Shown: positions 1 to 8,067 of the stretch, one piece after another
Layout: every line of letters starts with the position of its first letter
Numbering within the stretch: the first letter of the stretch is position 1
From: Roseicyclus mahoneyensis
GTDB lineage: Bacteria; Pseudomonadota; Alphaproteobacteria; Rhodobacterales; Rhodobacteraceae
Reading direction: 5' to 3'
DNA length: 64,000 nucleotides
Assembly: GCF_003148775.1 (NCBI RefSeq)
Contig: NZ_QGGW01000003.1
Span: 310,001-374,000, forward strand
The notes under the pieces: generated by a model
What the model was told of the DNA's origin: nothing
The model's input: the letters and a program-made list of their open reading frames with translations, nothing else
Databases searched by the model: none
Translations under genes and position numbers: made by a program

Positions 1-2
1 TC

Positions 3-416
3 CTTGCGGGGAACCTTGGCGCTCTTGAAAGGGATTTCCGCGCTGTCTGCGCGCATCTCGAGGCGCGCCGCGATGCCAATGGGTCCCTCACCGCGCATCA
101 GGCCGTGTGTCATCCGCTCGCTGATGTTCAGGCGCGCATCGAAGCCGCTAGGCTTATTCTTTATCGCGGAGCGTGGTCACTTGATCAGGGAAAAGACGCG
201 GCGCATTGGCCCTCGATTTCGAAACTGACGCTGGCCGAAACTCTCGTGGAATGCCATGTGATCCTTCGGCAGCTGATGGCGGGCGCGGGGTGGTCCAACC
301 AAGCGGGGATTGCTGATGCTTTGGACGATGCGCTGGCCGTGGCTGCGGCGTCAGGGACATCTGAAATCCAGAGAACCCTGATCGCCACGCGTCTTCATCA
401 AAGCGGGCAGCGATGA
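3..416 (+). CDS. C-terminal part of an acyl-CoA-dehydrogenase-like flavoprotein (possible aminoacyl-carrier-protein dehydrogenase)
   Basis: The reading frame is open from the left edge, so only about 137 C-terminal residues are present. They show the helical C-terminal domain of acyl-CoA dehydrogenases: an ARLILYRGAW helix, an LDQGKDAAHW segment, and the terminal ASGTSEIQRTLIA motif, which in this family lies near the active-site/FAD contact. The stop overlaps the next start (ATGA at 413-416), so the two are translationally coupled. Next to an adenylation enzyme, a carrier protein and a halogenase, the natural inference is a PltE/Bmp3-type flavoprotein that oxidises a carrier-bound amino acid (proline to pyrrole in the known cases). 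Ordinary acyl-CoA substrates cannot be excluded because the FAD and catalytic-base regions lie outside the window. Confidence 0.75.
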   Translation, partial: LAGNLGALERDFRAVCAHLEARRDANGSLTAHQAVCHPLADVQARIEAARLILYRGAWSLDQGKDAAHWPSISKLTLAETLVECHVILRQLMAGAGWSNQAGIADALDDALAVAAASGTSEIQRTLIATRLHQSGQR

Positions 417-1861
417 TCGTCTCGTTTCTTGCCCAGTCCACCAATCCACACCGGCTTGCGCTCAGCGATGAAACAGAACGGCTTACATGGGCCGACATGC
501 ACGCCCGCATTGCAGCCTTTGCGGACCATTTCCGTGCATCAGGTGTCAAGGCAGGCGACCCGGTCCTCATCACTTTGCCGAAGGGCTGCGACGCGGTCTG
601 TGCTCTTCTCGCGGCCTTGGCCATAGGCGCGATCGCTGTACCGCTGGACTACCGAACCCCCGACCGGCGCAAGGCCAGCGTGATCGAACGGATGGCGCCT
701 CGCCTTGAAGTCACGCAGGCAATCGCAGACGCTGTGCGCGCGGGCGCACCTGACGCTGCATCCTTCCAGCCCACTGCGATAGAGCCTGGGCATCCGGCGC
801 TCGTGCTCATGTCCTCTGGCACGACAGGGACGCCCAAGGCCATCACGATCAGCCACGGCAACCTGTCAGCCTTTGTGACTTGGGCCACCGAGGCCTTCTC
901 GCTTGGCAGCAGTGATCACATACTCTCCGTCGCACCGCTTCATTTCGATCTCGCAACCTTCGATATCTTCGCGGGGCTCGGCGCGGGGGCCCATGTGCAC
1001 CTGCTTTCCGAGATCGAGGCGAGCTTTCCCGCGAAGGTGGCTACAGTATCCCGCCGCGAGGGGGCGACACTGATTTACGCGGTTCCGACCGTCTATGCGA
1101 TGATTGCGCGTCTGCACGAGACGGCAATGCCGGCGTTTCGCTGGGTTCTCTTCGCAGGTGAGGTGATGAGCGCGCCAACGTTGCAGGCGCTGCGACGCTT
1201 TGCACCAAACGCGCGTCTGGCCAATCTCTACGGCCCCTCAGAGACGAATGTGGTGACTTGGCATGAGGTCACCGAAGCGGACACTTCGCTGGTGCCCATA
1301 GGTCGGCCCTGTAGCGGTGCGCGTGTCTGGATTGCCGATGCCGAAGGGCACTCGGTTCCCGTTGGTGAAGAAGGCGAGATCTGCGTCGAAGGACCGTCGG
1401 TCTTCCTGGGCTACTGGGGTGATCAGGACCGGACGCTCGGGACCCGACTGGACGGCCGGGCGACGACCTACCGAACTGGGGACTACGGTTGGCAAGACGC
1501 CAGCGATATCCTCCACCTGTCGGGGAGGCGTGACCGACAGATCAAGGTCCGCGGTATCCTCGTCAGCCTCGACGAAATAGAGGCCGTCGCCTCGCAGTCA
1601 CATCTGGTACAAGCCTGTGCAGTCGTTCAATACAGCTCCGGTCTGATTGACACGAATCTGCACTTGTTCATTGTGGTGGATGACCGAACCGTGGATGCCC
1701 GCAAGGAGGTAAGGGACTGGCTTTGCGGTCGCTTGCCACGGGTGTGTGTGCCGGGTCGCATTACTGTGGTTGAGGCGCTTCCCAGAACCTTGAACGGCAA
1801 AATTGACCGGCAAGCCCTCGACTCGAAATCGAAGGAGATACAGCGTGGACACTGGCTTTGA
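413..1861 (+). CDS. Stand-alone adenylation enzyme (AMP-binding; amino-acid-activating type)
   Basis: A 482-residue ANL-superfamily enzyme that would activate a carboxylic acid as acyl-AMP and load it on a carrier protein. Visible core motifs in order: P-loop-like MSSGTTGTPK (about residues 133-142), LYGPSET (about 272-278), YRTGD (about 353-357), RRDRQIKVRG, and near the C-terminus NGKIDR with the catalytic Lys (about 462-467). The length and the missing fused carrier domain fit free-standing prolyl-AMP ligases such as PltF. The substrate-pocket start, FDLATFDIF, gives Asp, Leu and Phe at the first code positions, which does not settle the substrate. It overlaps the gene before by 4 bp and the carrier-protein gene after by 17 bp. 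The adenylation call is firm; proline specificity is inferred from context. Confidence 0.9.
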   Translation: MIVSFLAQSTNPHRLALSDETERLTWADMHARIAAFADHFRASGVKAGDPVLITLPKGCDAVCALLAALAIGAIAVPLDYRTPDRRKASVIERMAPRLEVTQAIADAVRAGAPDAASFQPTAIEPGHPALVLMSSGTTGTPKAITISHGNLSAFVTWATEAFSLGSSDHILSVAPLHFDLATFDIFAGLGAGAHVHLLSEIEASFPAKVATVSRREGATLIYAVPTVYAMIARLHETAMPAFRWVLFAGEVMSAPTLQALRRFAPNARLANLYGPSETNVVTWHEVTEADTSLVPIGRPCSGARVWIADAEGHSVPVGEEGEICVEGPSVFLGYWGDQDRTLGTRLDGRATTYRTGDYGWQDASDILHLSGRRDRQIKVRGILVSLDEIEAVASQSHLVQACAVVQYSSGLIDTNLHLFIVVDDRTVDARKEVRDWLCGRLPRVCVPGRITVVEALPRTLNGKIDRQALDSKSKEIQRGHWL

Positions 1862-2108
1862 CCAACCGGATCGCGTGCTCCATGGAATTTTGGGCTGGAT
1901 CATGGACAAGACCGGAAGTTCGCCAGAGGATATCCAACCCGATACCGCGCTTTTGGACATTCAGCTTCTGGATTCGCTGCAACTCATGGACCTCGTCTTC
2001 TTCCTCGAGAAGACCCATGGGACGTCGATCCCCCTTGAGTGGTTAACGCCGGAAAACTTCGCCACACCAAGGGCTATTGGTGACATGATCAAGAAGGCAT
2101 GCGCATGA
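1845..2108 (+). CDS. Acyl/peptidyl carrier protein
   Basis: An 87-residue carrier protein starting at GTG 1845, chosen because GAAGGAGA (1831-1838) sits just upstream and an in-frame upstream extension would run far into the preceding gene. The phosphopantetheine attachment site is Ser44 in LLDSLQLMDL, preceded by the usual acidic loop-1 helix (SPEDIQPDTAL). It resembles small DltC/PltL-type carriers. It is placed between the adenylation enzyme (17-bp overlap) and the halogenase (ATGA overlap). Its likely job is to hold the activated amino acid while the dehydrogenase and halogenase act on it. A phosphopantetheinyl transferase is not visible in this window. Confidence 0.88.
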   Translation: MDTGFDQPDRVLHGILGWIMDKTGSSPEDIQPDTALLDIQLLDSLQLMDLVFFLEKTHGTSIPLEWLTPENFATPRAIGDMIKKACA

Positions 2109-3376
2109 CGGCTGATTTTGATGCCTTCGACGTTGTTGTCGTCGGAGCGGGTCCAGCGGGAAGCACATTGGCTTGGCGGCTCGCCAACCGCGGGCTGCGC
2201 GTGGCCGTGGTCGAGCGCGAGCACTTTCCGCGCCACCGCGTGGGTGAGTCTCTCACCGGCACAGCGGGGCAGCTCTTGCGCGACATGGGGCTTGAAGACG
2301 AGATGACGGCCCACGGCTTTCCGGTAAAGCGCGGCGTCAGGGTATATGGGCCAAACCCGCGCGCCACCTTTGATGTACCCATCATCGATATTGCGGAGGA
2401 TGGCAGCCACATTCCCAACCCGACATGGCAGGTCAGACGCCCCGAGTTCGACGCCATCTTGCTCAAGGCTGCCACGGACGCGGGCGCGGTGCACATTTGC
2501 GCCGACGCGCGCTCTGTCATCATGGATGATGCGCGCGTCACCGGTCTTGTGATCAGGACAGCCGACGGCGAAGACCGGAGCCTTCGATGCCGCTTCTTGG
2601 CCGATGCGTCAGGTTTTGGAACCTTCCTTTCCAAGGTGGGGGTTCTTGGTGTGCGGAACAAATGCGGCTTCGACAAACAGATTGCGTTTTATGCCCATGT
2701 CGACGGCGTCAGGCGGGACGAGGGCCCTACAAGCGGCAACACGCTTCTCTACTATACAAAACAGTATCATTGGTCCTGGCACATTCCAGTCAGTGACATG
2801 CGAACCAGCATCGGCATCGTCGTGCCGCAGGATACCTATCGTGCATCCGGACTTTCGCCGGAGGCATTCTACGATCATCAGCTTGCAACCCTGCACCCCG
2901 AACTTGCCGACCGTAGCGCGCGGGCGACGCGCGTGACAGAGGTCTGGACCCGTGCAAACTACTCCTACGAGATCGCCGATTTCGCGGGGCCGGGTTATGC
3001 AGCCATAGGGGATTCACACAGGTTCCTTGATCCCATCTTTTCCTTCGGCGTCTGGCTCGGATTGAAGGAGGCGGAACTGGTCGATGCTCTCATCGCGCAG
3101 ACCCTCGATGACCTGGCGACCGAGGGCGCCGCGATCGAGGCCTTCGTGACGACATCGAACCGCGCGCAGGCGGTGGTTACAACCATCCTCGACACGTTCT
3201 GGACGGTGCCGCTCGCCTTCTTGAAGCTCGCGCACTTCACCCACAAGCGCGAGGTGGCAGAACTGCTTGCTGGTCGGATTTTCGATCCATCGGTCGATGA
3301 CGTGGAGGCGCTTAGGTTGATGCGCCAGACACTGCAGAATTCGCGCGCCGAGGACAAAAACCATGTGGCCGCGTGA
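2105..3376 (+). CDS. Flavin-dependent halogenase (carrier-protein-substrate type)
   Basis: 423 residues if started at ATG 2105, which overlaps the carrier-protein stop; an ATG six bases earlier is in frame, but AAGAAGG at 2091-2097 spaces better for 2105. The N-terminus has the FAD Rossmann motif GAGPAG (14-19), followed by FPRHRVGESL, typical of FADH2 halogenases. GFPVKRG puts a Lys at residue 75 where the halogenase catalytic Lys is expected. WSWHIP (223-228) matches the family signature WxWxIP, which separates halogenases from flavin monooxygenases. Enzymes of this clade (PltA, Bmp2) act on pyrrolyl-carrier-protein substrates, and the carrier gene directly upstream agrees. Whether it chlorinates or brominates cannot be read. 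A flavin reductase is not encoded nearby. Confidence 0.88.
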   Translation: MTADFDAFDVVVVGAGPAGSTLAWRLANRGLRVAVVEREHFPRHRVGESLTGTAGQLLRDMGLEDEMTAHGFPVKRGVRVYGPNPRATFDVPIIDIAEDGSHIPNPTWQVRRPEFDAILLKAATDAGAVHICADARSVIMDDARVTGLVIRTADGEDRSLRCRFLADASGFGTFLSKVGVLGVRNKCGFDKQIAFYAHVDGVRRDEGPTSGNTLLYYTKQYHWSWHIPVSDMRTSIGIVVPQDTYRASGLSPEAFYDHQLATLHPELADRSARATRVTEVWTRANYSYEIADFAGPGYAAIGDSHRFLDPIFSFGVWLGLKEAELVDALIAQTLDDLATEGAAIEAFVTTSNRAQAVVTTILDTFWTVPLAFLKLAHFTHKREVAELLAGRIFDPSVDDVEALRLMRQTLQNSRAEDKNHVAA

Positions 3377-3965
3377 GACCAACGAGACCAAGATATCCAT
3401 TTGGGACAGAAAATGGGGATGTGCGGATTTCGACCCCCACTGGCGCATCGAGGTGCTTCCCGATTGGTTCGTGCAAGAGGTGGCGCGACTGCAAATCCCG
3501 CACGGAGCCAGATGGCTTGATGTCGGCTGCGGCGATGGGGTCCTGACAATGGATCTTGCGGCCCGGTTTGGCCCCTGCTTGGGCGTCGACTATTCCGCCG
3601 CTGCGGTGGAAAAGGCGCGTGCGCGGGCTGTCGCATCCGGTCATCAGGTTGGATTTGCATGTGCCGATGCCACGCGTGACGATATTGCGGGAGCCCCGTT
3701 CAACGTGGCTCATGACCGGGGATGTCTGCACGGTTTGGGGCACGACGATGCCGCGCTCTACGCCGCCAACATCGCGCGGCACTTGGCCCCTGATGGTATG
3801 CTCCTTTTGTCCCATCGCGTGGATCCTCAAGACGCCGACCTCGTTGACAGGACTGAAAGCGCCTTGGCGGATCATTTCGAACTGAGATCTGCCAACGAGA
3901 TGCGCTTCGCCGATGATGAAGATGCTCGGCAGGGCTGGTTCATGGTCTTCGACCGCAAGGTCTAG
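3363..3965 (+). CDS. Class I SAM-dependent methyltransferase
   Basis: 200 residues with the Rossmann motif I WLDVGCGDG (51-59), an acidic post-I residue in LGVDYS, and ACADATRDDI as motif II. The short single-domain layout resembles TehB/thiopurine-type small-molecule methyltransferases. The start lies inside the last codons of the halogenase (14-bp overlap), so it belongs to the same transcript. It is probably a tailoring O- or N-methyltransferase for the cluster product, but the target cannot be told from the sequence. Confidence 0.8.
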   Translation: MWPRETNETKISIWDRKWGCADFDPHWRIEVLPDWFVQEVARLQIPHGARWLDVGCGDGVLTMDLAARFGPCLGVDYSAAAVEKARARAVASGHQVGFACADATRDDIAGAPFNVAHDRGCLHGLGHDDAALYAANIARHLAPDGMLLLSHRVDPQDADLVDRTESALADHFELRSANEMRFADDEDARQGWFMVFDRKV

Positions 3966-3979
3966 CTGGGTATCATGCC

Positions 3980-5083
3980 ATGAACCCAAGAGAAATCATT
4001 CTCCATCTCGGTGCGAGCAAGACCGCGACAACATCGTTTCAGGGATATTGCTTGGAACATGAGGCCGCGCTCAACGCGCAAGGAATTGGGCGGGTCTCGG
4101 CTCTGCGGAACGGCTACAACGACAACTTTGCCGGATTCTACATGGGCATGCCTAAGCAATGGTCCAAGATAAGGATTTTGCCGGCTTTTCAGGGCCTTGA
4201 TCCGGACCAGGCTCAATCGCGTCTGCGGGACATCTTTCTCGCGGAGGCAAGGGTTTTCGGACACGAAAAGATGTTGATCACGTTCGAAGGTCTTCTTCCC
4301 CGGCAAAAGCATGAAATCGACAGATTCATGGCGCTCTGTCACGAGGTGACGTCGAATGTCTGGGCTGTCGTGGCCATCCGGCGGCAAGATCGTTGGGCGT
4401 TGAGTTCCTACAACACACGATTGGTCGGTGAGGTCCCGATCTCGGAAAATCCGCTGGAGAGCACACGTCAGGGGCGGCTTGAGCATCCGGAACCGGCTGG
4501 CATGCATTATGCAACATGTCTTTCGCACTGGGCCAAGCATATCCCGCGCGAGAAGCTCGCGGTGCTCGCCTACGAGGATCACCCAAACATGCTTGCGGCC
4601 TATTTTGCAGCCATCGGATTTGTCGCCGATACCCGAATAGAGGACAGAAGAAATACCGGCATGTCCGCCTATGGGCAGCAGGTGCTGCGCTTGGCGGGAA
4701 TGCGCGAGTTGGAGCGCGGGCGACCGCTTGGGGAGATCAAGCGATTGCAGCGTTTGCTCAAAGGCATTGTCCCGAGAGGTGAGGGGCGGCGCCCGAGTGC
4801 CGCTCAGGCCGCAGCCCATCTTGCGCATTTCGCGAAGGATCATGAACGGTTGAGGGGGGATTGGCTGCCGGAAACGTCCAAATTCTTCGAGGACGATGCA
4901 CCCTATCCGGACGAAGCCACCGTCGTACAGATCGCAGACGACGAGCTCGAGGAGTGGATCGCGAAGGCGGAAAAATTCGGACCCGATCGCATTGACCGGG
5001 ATGGCGGCATTGTCACTCCAGGAACAGCGGCGTGGCACAGGCTCGAGGCGATCAGCCGCGGCACCTTGAGTGCCATATCATGA
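3980..5083 (+). CDS. Sulfotransferase-like protein
   Basis: 367 residues. The N-terminal HLGASKTATTSFQ (9-21) has the form of the PAPS 5'-phosphosulfate-binding loop (HxGxxKTGTTxLQ) of bacterial sulfotransferases, with Ala replacing the usual middle Gly. A second conserved-looking stretch, WAVVAIRRQDRWALSSYN, resembles the 3'-phosphate-binding region (RxxxxxxxS). It follows the methyltransferase by 14 bp and overlaps the next gene by an ATGA. Related proteins in marine Rhodobacterales are usually annotated only as sulfotransferase family, so acceptor and activity are unknown. The sulfotransferase fold call is moderately firm. Confidence 0.65.
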   Translation: MNPREIILHLGASKTATTSFQGYCLEHEAALNAQGIGRVSALRNGYNDNFAGFYMGMPKQWSKIRILPAFQGLDPDQAQSRLRDIFLAEARVFGHEKMLITFEGLLPRQKHEIDRFMALCHEVTSNVWAVVAIRRQDRWALSSYNTRLVGEVPISENPLESTRQGRLEHPEPAGMHYATCLSHWAKHIPREKLAVLAYEDHPNMLAAYFAAIGFVADTRIEDRRNTGMSAYGQQVLRLAGMRELERGRPLGEIKRLQRLLKGIVPRGEGRRPSAAQAAAHLAHFAKDHERLRGDWLPETSKFFEDDAPYPDEATVVQIADDELEEWIAKAEKFGPDRIDRDGGIVTPGTAAWHRLEAISRGTLSAIS

Positions 5084-7812
5084 ACCTGCATCGCCGCAAT
5101 GCTATTGCCTTCGAAAGCACCGCGCAGGGTTTTCTGATCATGGCTGTGCCGCGGTCAGGCACGACGTTGCTGGCGCGCGTCATGAACGCACATCCCGATA
5201 TCGTTTGCGGGTCCGAACGTTTTCATGGCCATACCTTTTCGCCCGAGAGCCTGTCCGAGATCGGGTTTCGCACGCTTGACCTTGAGCGCAAGGACGCGCT
5301 CGCATCTGCGGCAAACCTCAGGGAAAAAGCGGATCGGCCGGGGGTCACCTTCGGCGAGAAGTTTCCTCGGGCCTATCTTCATATGCGCACGACGATGCCG
5401 CGTTTCGAGGAAAAGGGCGCGCGGCTCAAGATCATCGTCCCCATGCGAAACGCCGACGAGGTGGCGCAGTCCTGGTACCAAAGGGCGGTTAATCCAGAGG
5501 ACAAGCACTGGCCAGCGGGCATGTACGGCGTCTTTCCGTATATCGAGCAACTTCTGCTCATGCGGTGTCTCGCCGACCTTCGCAGGCCAGCGGACGTGCT
5601 GCTCGTCTCGTACGAAAAGATGCTCGCCCGGGATACCGCACCAAAGATCTTCGACGCCATAGCGGAGCATATCGGCGTGGGCGACCCTTCCCCGTTTCTC
5701 GCCGCCCTTAGTGACAATGCGCGCGTCACCCAGAATTCCCGCGACAGGGACAGGTCGCAAGACCCCACGAAGTTCGAAGCGGGCTCCGCCTTGGTTCCGG
5801 CTTTCACGTCCGTCTTGGGTGAGGCTGGAACCGTCTCTCTTGCTGACGTACGGAACGCGCTCAGTGGGCTAATGGAAGATGCCTTGGCCAATGAAGCCCT
5901 GAGAAGGGCATTGCTCGGTGCGCTGGCTGATACCTCGGACCCCGATCAGATCTCGTATCGCGCTACGATCAAAGACATCTATGCGCGAGAACTTCCATCC
6001 CTTGACGGCGACTTTGCCCGCGAAGCGATCGCGGCAATGCAAGCCACGCATCAGGGATCTATCGCGCCAGCGGCCACGCTCGGCGCCAACCTGGTGATCC
6101 ACTACGACGTGAGCGACGTGGTGCAATTCCTGTCGGTACATGGCTCTGTCACCGGAATCCAGCGTGTGCAACTCGACGCGGTTCTCGCCGCCGCCGAGCG
6201 TGGGACTTCCACCGATCAGGACAAGGCGGTCATCCTCGATGCGCAGCGCGGCTGGATTTCTCTCCCGCTCAAGGATTTCGCGCAGACCATGGTTTCGGGC
6301 GCGTCTTTGGAGGAAGCGGCGAAATCTTGCATGGAGCAATTGCCACGCCATGAACCCGCATGCTTTGGCTCCCGTGATGTGATTGTGTTTCTGGGGGCCA
6401 CCTGGACGGCACCAGGTCTGACCACCTCCATGGGCGATTTGCGCCGGTCGGGCGCGCGCATCGTGACATACATCCACGACGTTCTGCCTCTCGAGATGCC
6501 CGAAAACTTCCCGAAGGGGCACGCGAAAGCCTTTGAGCAGTGGCTCAAGACAATCCTGACCAATTCCGCCGCGATCTTGTGTAATTCCGAGGAAACGAAG
6601 GCTGCGCTTCTTGCGCACGCCCGGGTACGGCTGCCGGTCGGTGTCGTGAACCTCGACATAATGCCGACATTTGTCAAAGAACATCTGGCGCGACCCGAAC
6701 ACGAGCGTAGAGCTCCACTCGATGCGCTGGAACTGGCGAGCGTTGACTATGTGCTAGCCGTGGGAACGCTAGAGCCGCGCAAGAACCACCTCACCTTGAT
6801 CAACGCCTGGACGGCACTTCAGCGCAAGCTGGGAACGAGCTGCCCAAAGCTTGTGCTAGTCGGGAAGGACGGCTGGAAGACGGCGGGCATCCATGAGGCC
6901 CTCGAGTCGAGCTCGGATCATTGTGACATTCTTCTTCTTCAGCACACAGACAACGAGACCTTGGCTGCCCTTTACGAAAATGCGCTGATGACGGTGTCAA
7001 TTAGCCGGGGCGAGGGCTGGAATTTGCCGGTGACCGAGTCCCTCGCATCCGGCGTGCCTGTCTTCGCAGGGCGGGCCTCTGCGGCAAAGGCGGCCCTGCA
7101 AGGTCTGGCATTCGAGACAGATGCCCTCTCAGAGCGAAACGTGCGCAGCCGTCTCCAAGAGGTGCTGTCGGATCGAGAAGGCCTTGCGCGGAAAAGGGCC
7201 CTCGTCCGACAGAAGGCACGTTTCAAGGAATGGGGCGACCTGATCATGGAAACGCGCCGGTTCATCGACAAGATGCTACCGGCCGGGCCCGTCTCGTACG
7301 GTGTACAGACACGCCATCCCTACAGATACGGACGCGATCAGGAAAGCGATCTTAAATCGAACCGCATCACAGGTCTTCAGATGCGTACGGGTCTTGGCTG
7401 GAACGCACCCGACAGTTGGGGCTGTTGGTCGAGTGCCAGCATCGCCGAAATTGATCTCTTTGATCTTCCCGTCGGGTCTTATACTGCCTATGCCGTCCTG
7501 ACGACGACAGACAAACTTACTTCGTTGCCGCTCAAAGTCCGTGGGCCCGATGGCCCGACCTGGCAAGGTACTCTTCATGCAGGGCAAAGGAGTCTCGTGG
7601 CCGTCGATTTCGACTTGCCACCCAGCGTACAAGGAAAAGGGACCCTGACATTCACTTCGGGTGAGCCTTACGATTTCGCAAACGATGACAGCTTCGCCGA
7701 AATGCGAACACTGGGTTTCGCCCTCATTGAGCTTGTCCTTCTGGCGCGGGCAGATATGGCGGGCCGGGTAGAAACAATGGAGGTGATGTTGAGCACCTAT
7801 ATGGCCCATTGA
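5080..7812 (+). CDS. Sulfotransferase-glycosyltransferase (GT4) fusion protein
   Basis: About 910 residues from ATG 5080, which overlaps the previous stop (ATGA); an in-frame upstream start would lie inside the previous gene. Residues about 18-300 form a sulfotransferase with PAPS loop MAVPRSGTTLL. Residues about 333-730 form a GT-B glycosyltransferase: VTGIQRVQ, YIHDVLPLE, AVGTLEPRKN and the GT4 nucleotide-sugar signature GEGWNLPVTE (E-x7-E, about 644-653). The last 170 or so residues (WGCWSSASIAEIDLF and following) are strand-rich and resemble the beta-sandwich tail found on some polysaccharide glycosyltransferases. No signal peptide is seen. It is the last gene of the run. One polypeptide could both glycosylate and sulfate a product, but the substrate is unknown. 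Confidence 0.8.
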   Translation: MNLHRRNAIAFESTAQGFLIMAVPRSGTTLLARVMNAHPDIVCGSERFHGHTFSPESLSEIGFRTLDLERKDALASAANLREKADRPGVTFGEKFPRAYLHMRTTMPRFEEKGARLKIIVPMRNADEVAQSWYQRAVNPEDKHWPAGMYGVFPYIEQLLLMRCLADLRRPADVLLVSYEKMLARDTAPKIFDAIAEHIGVGDPSPFLAALSDNARVTQNSRDRDRSQDPTKFEAGSALVPAFTSVLGEAGTVSLADVRNALSGLMEDALANEALRRALLGALADTSDPDQISYRATIKDIYARELPSLDGDFAREAIAAMQATHQGSIAPAATLGANLVIHYDVSDVVQFLSVHGSVTGIQRVQLDAVLAAAERGTSTDQDKAVILDAQRGWISLPLKDFAQTMVSGASLEEAAKSCMEQLPRHEPACFGSRDVIVFLGATWTAPGLTTSMGDLRRSGARIVTYIHDVLPLEMPENFPKGHAKAFEQWLKTILTNSAAILCNSEETKAALLAHARVRLPVGVVNLDIMPTFVKEHLARPEHERRAPLDALELASVDYVLAVGTLEPRKNHLTLINAWTALQRKLGTSCPKLVLVGKDGWKTAGIHEALESSSDHCDILLLQHTDNETLAALYENALMTVSISRGEGWNLPVTESLASGVPVFAGRASAAKAALQGLAFETDALSERNVRSRLQEVLSDREGLARKRALVRQKARFKEWGDLIMETRRFIDKMLPAGPVSYGVQTRHPYRYGRDQESDLKSNRITGLQMRTGLGWNAPDSWGCWSSASIAEIDLFDLPVGSYTAYAVLTTTDKLTSLPLKVRGPDGPTWQGTLHAGQRSLVAVDFDLPPSVQGKGTLTFTSGEPYDFANDDSFAEMRTLGFALIELVLLARADMAGRVETMEVMLSTYMAH

Positions 7813-8067
7813 CGCGGTTGCAGCGTTTGACCTTTCCCGCACACCGTCGGCACAAGTAGGAAAACGGACTAGTGGCCGGCCGATCTCCTGCGTGACATTC
7901 CGCAAAAGCCGTTGCTCGGGCGCTGGCGAGCGAAGGACCCGAGCAAGCCTCACCCGCACCAAGTTTTGCGCGCTACCGCCCTGCCGGCTGCTTGAGCGCG
8001 GGCTTGTTGACCTGCCGACCTTCGGGATAGGTGAGTGCGGGGCCGCAGGAGCCCTCACGAGGGCGGC

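Noticed and set aside
7276-8058. A 260-residue minus-strand open frame over the end of the fusion gene and the following gap
   Set aside because: Most of it is antisense to the fusion enzyme; the part in the gap has no motif or ribosome site.
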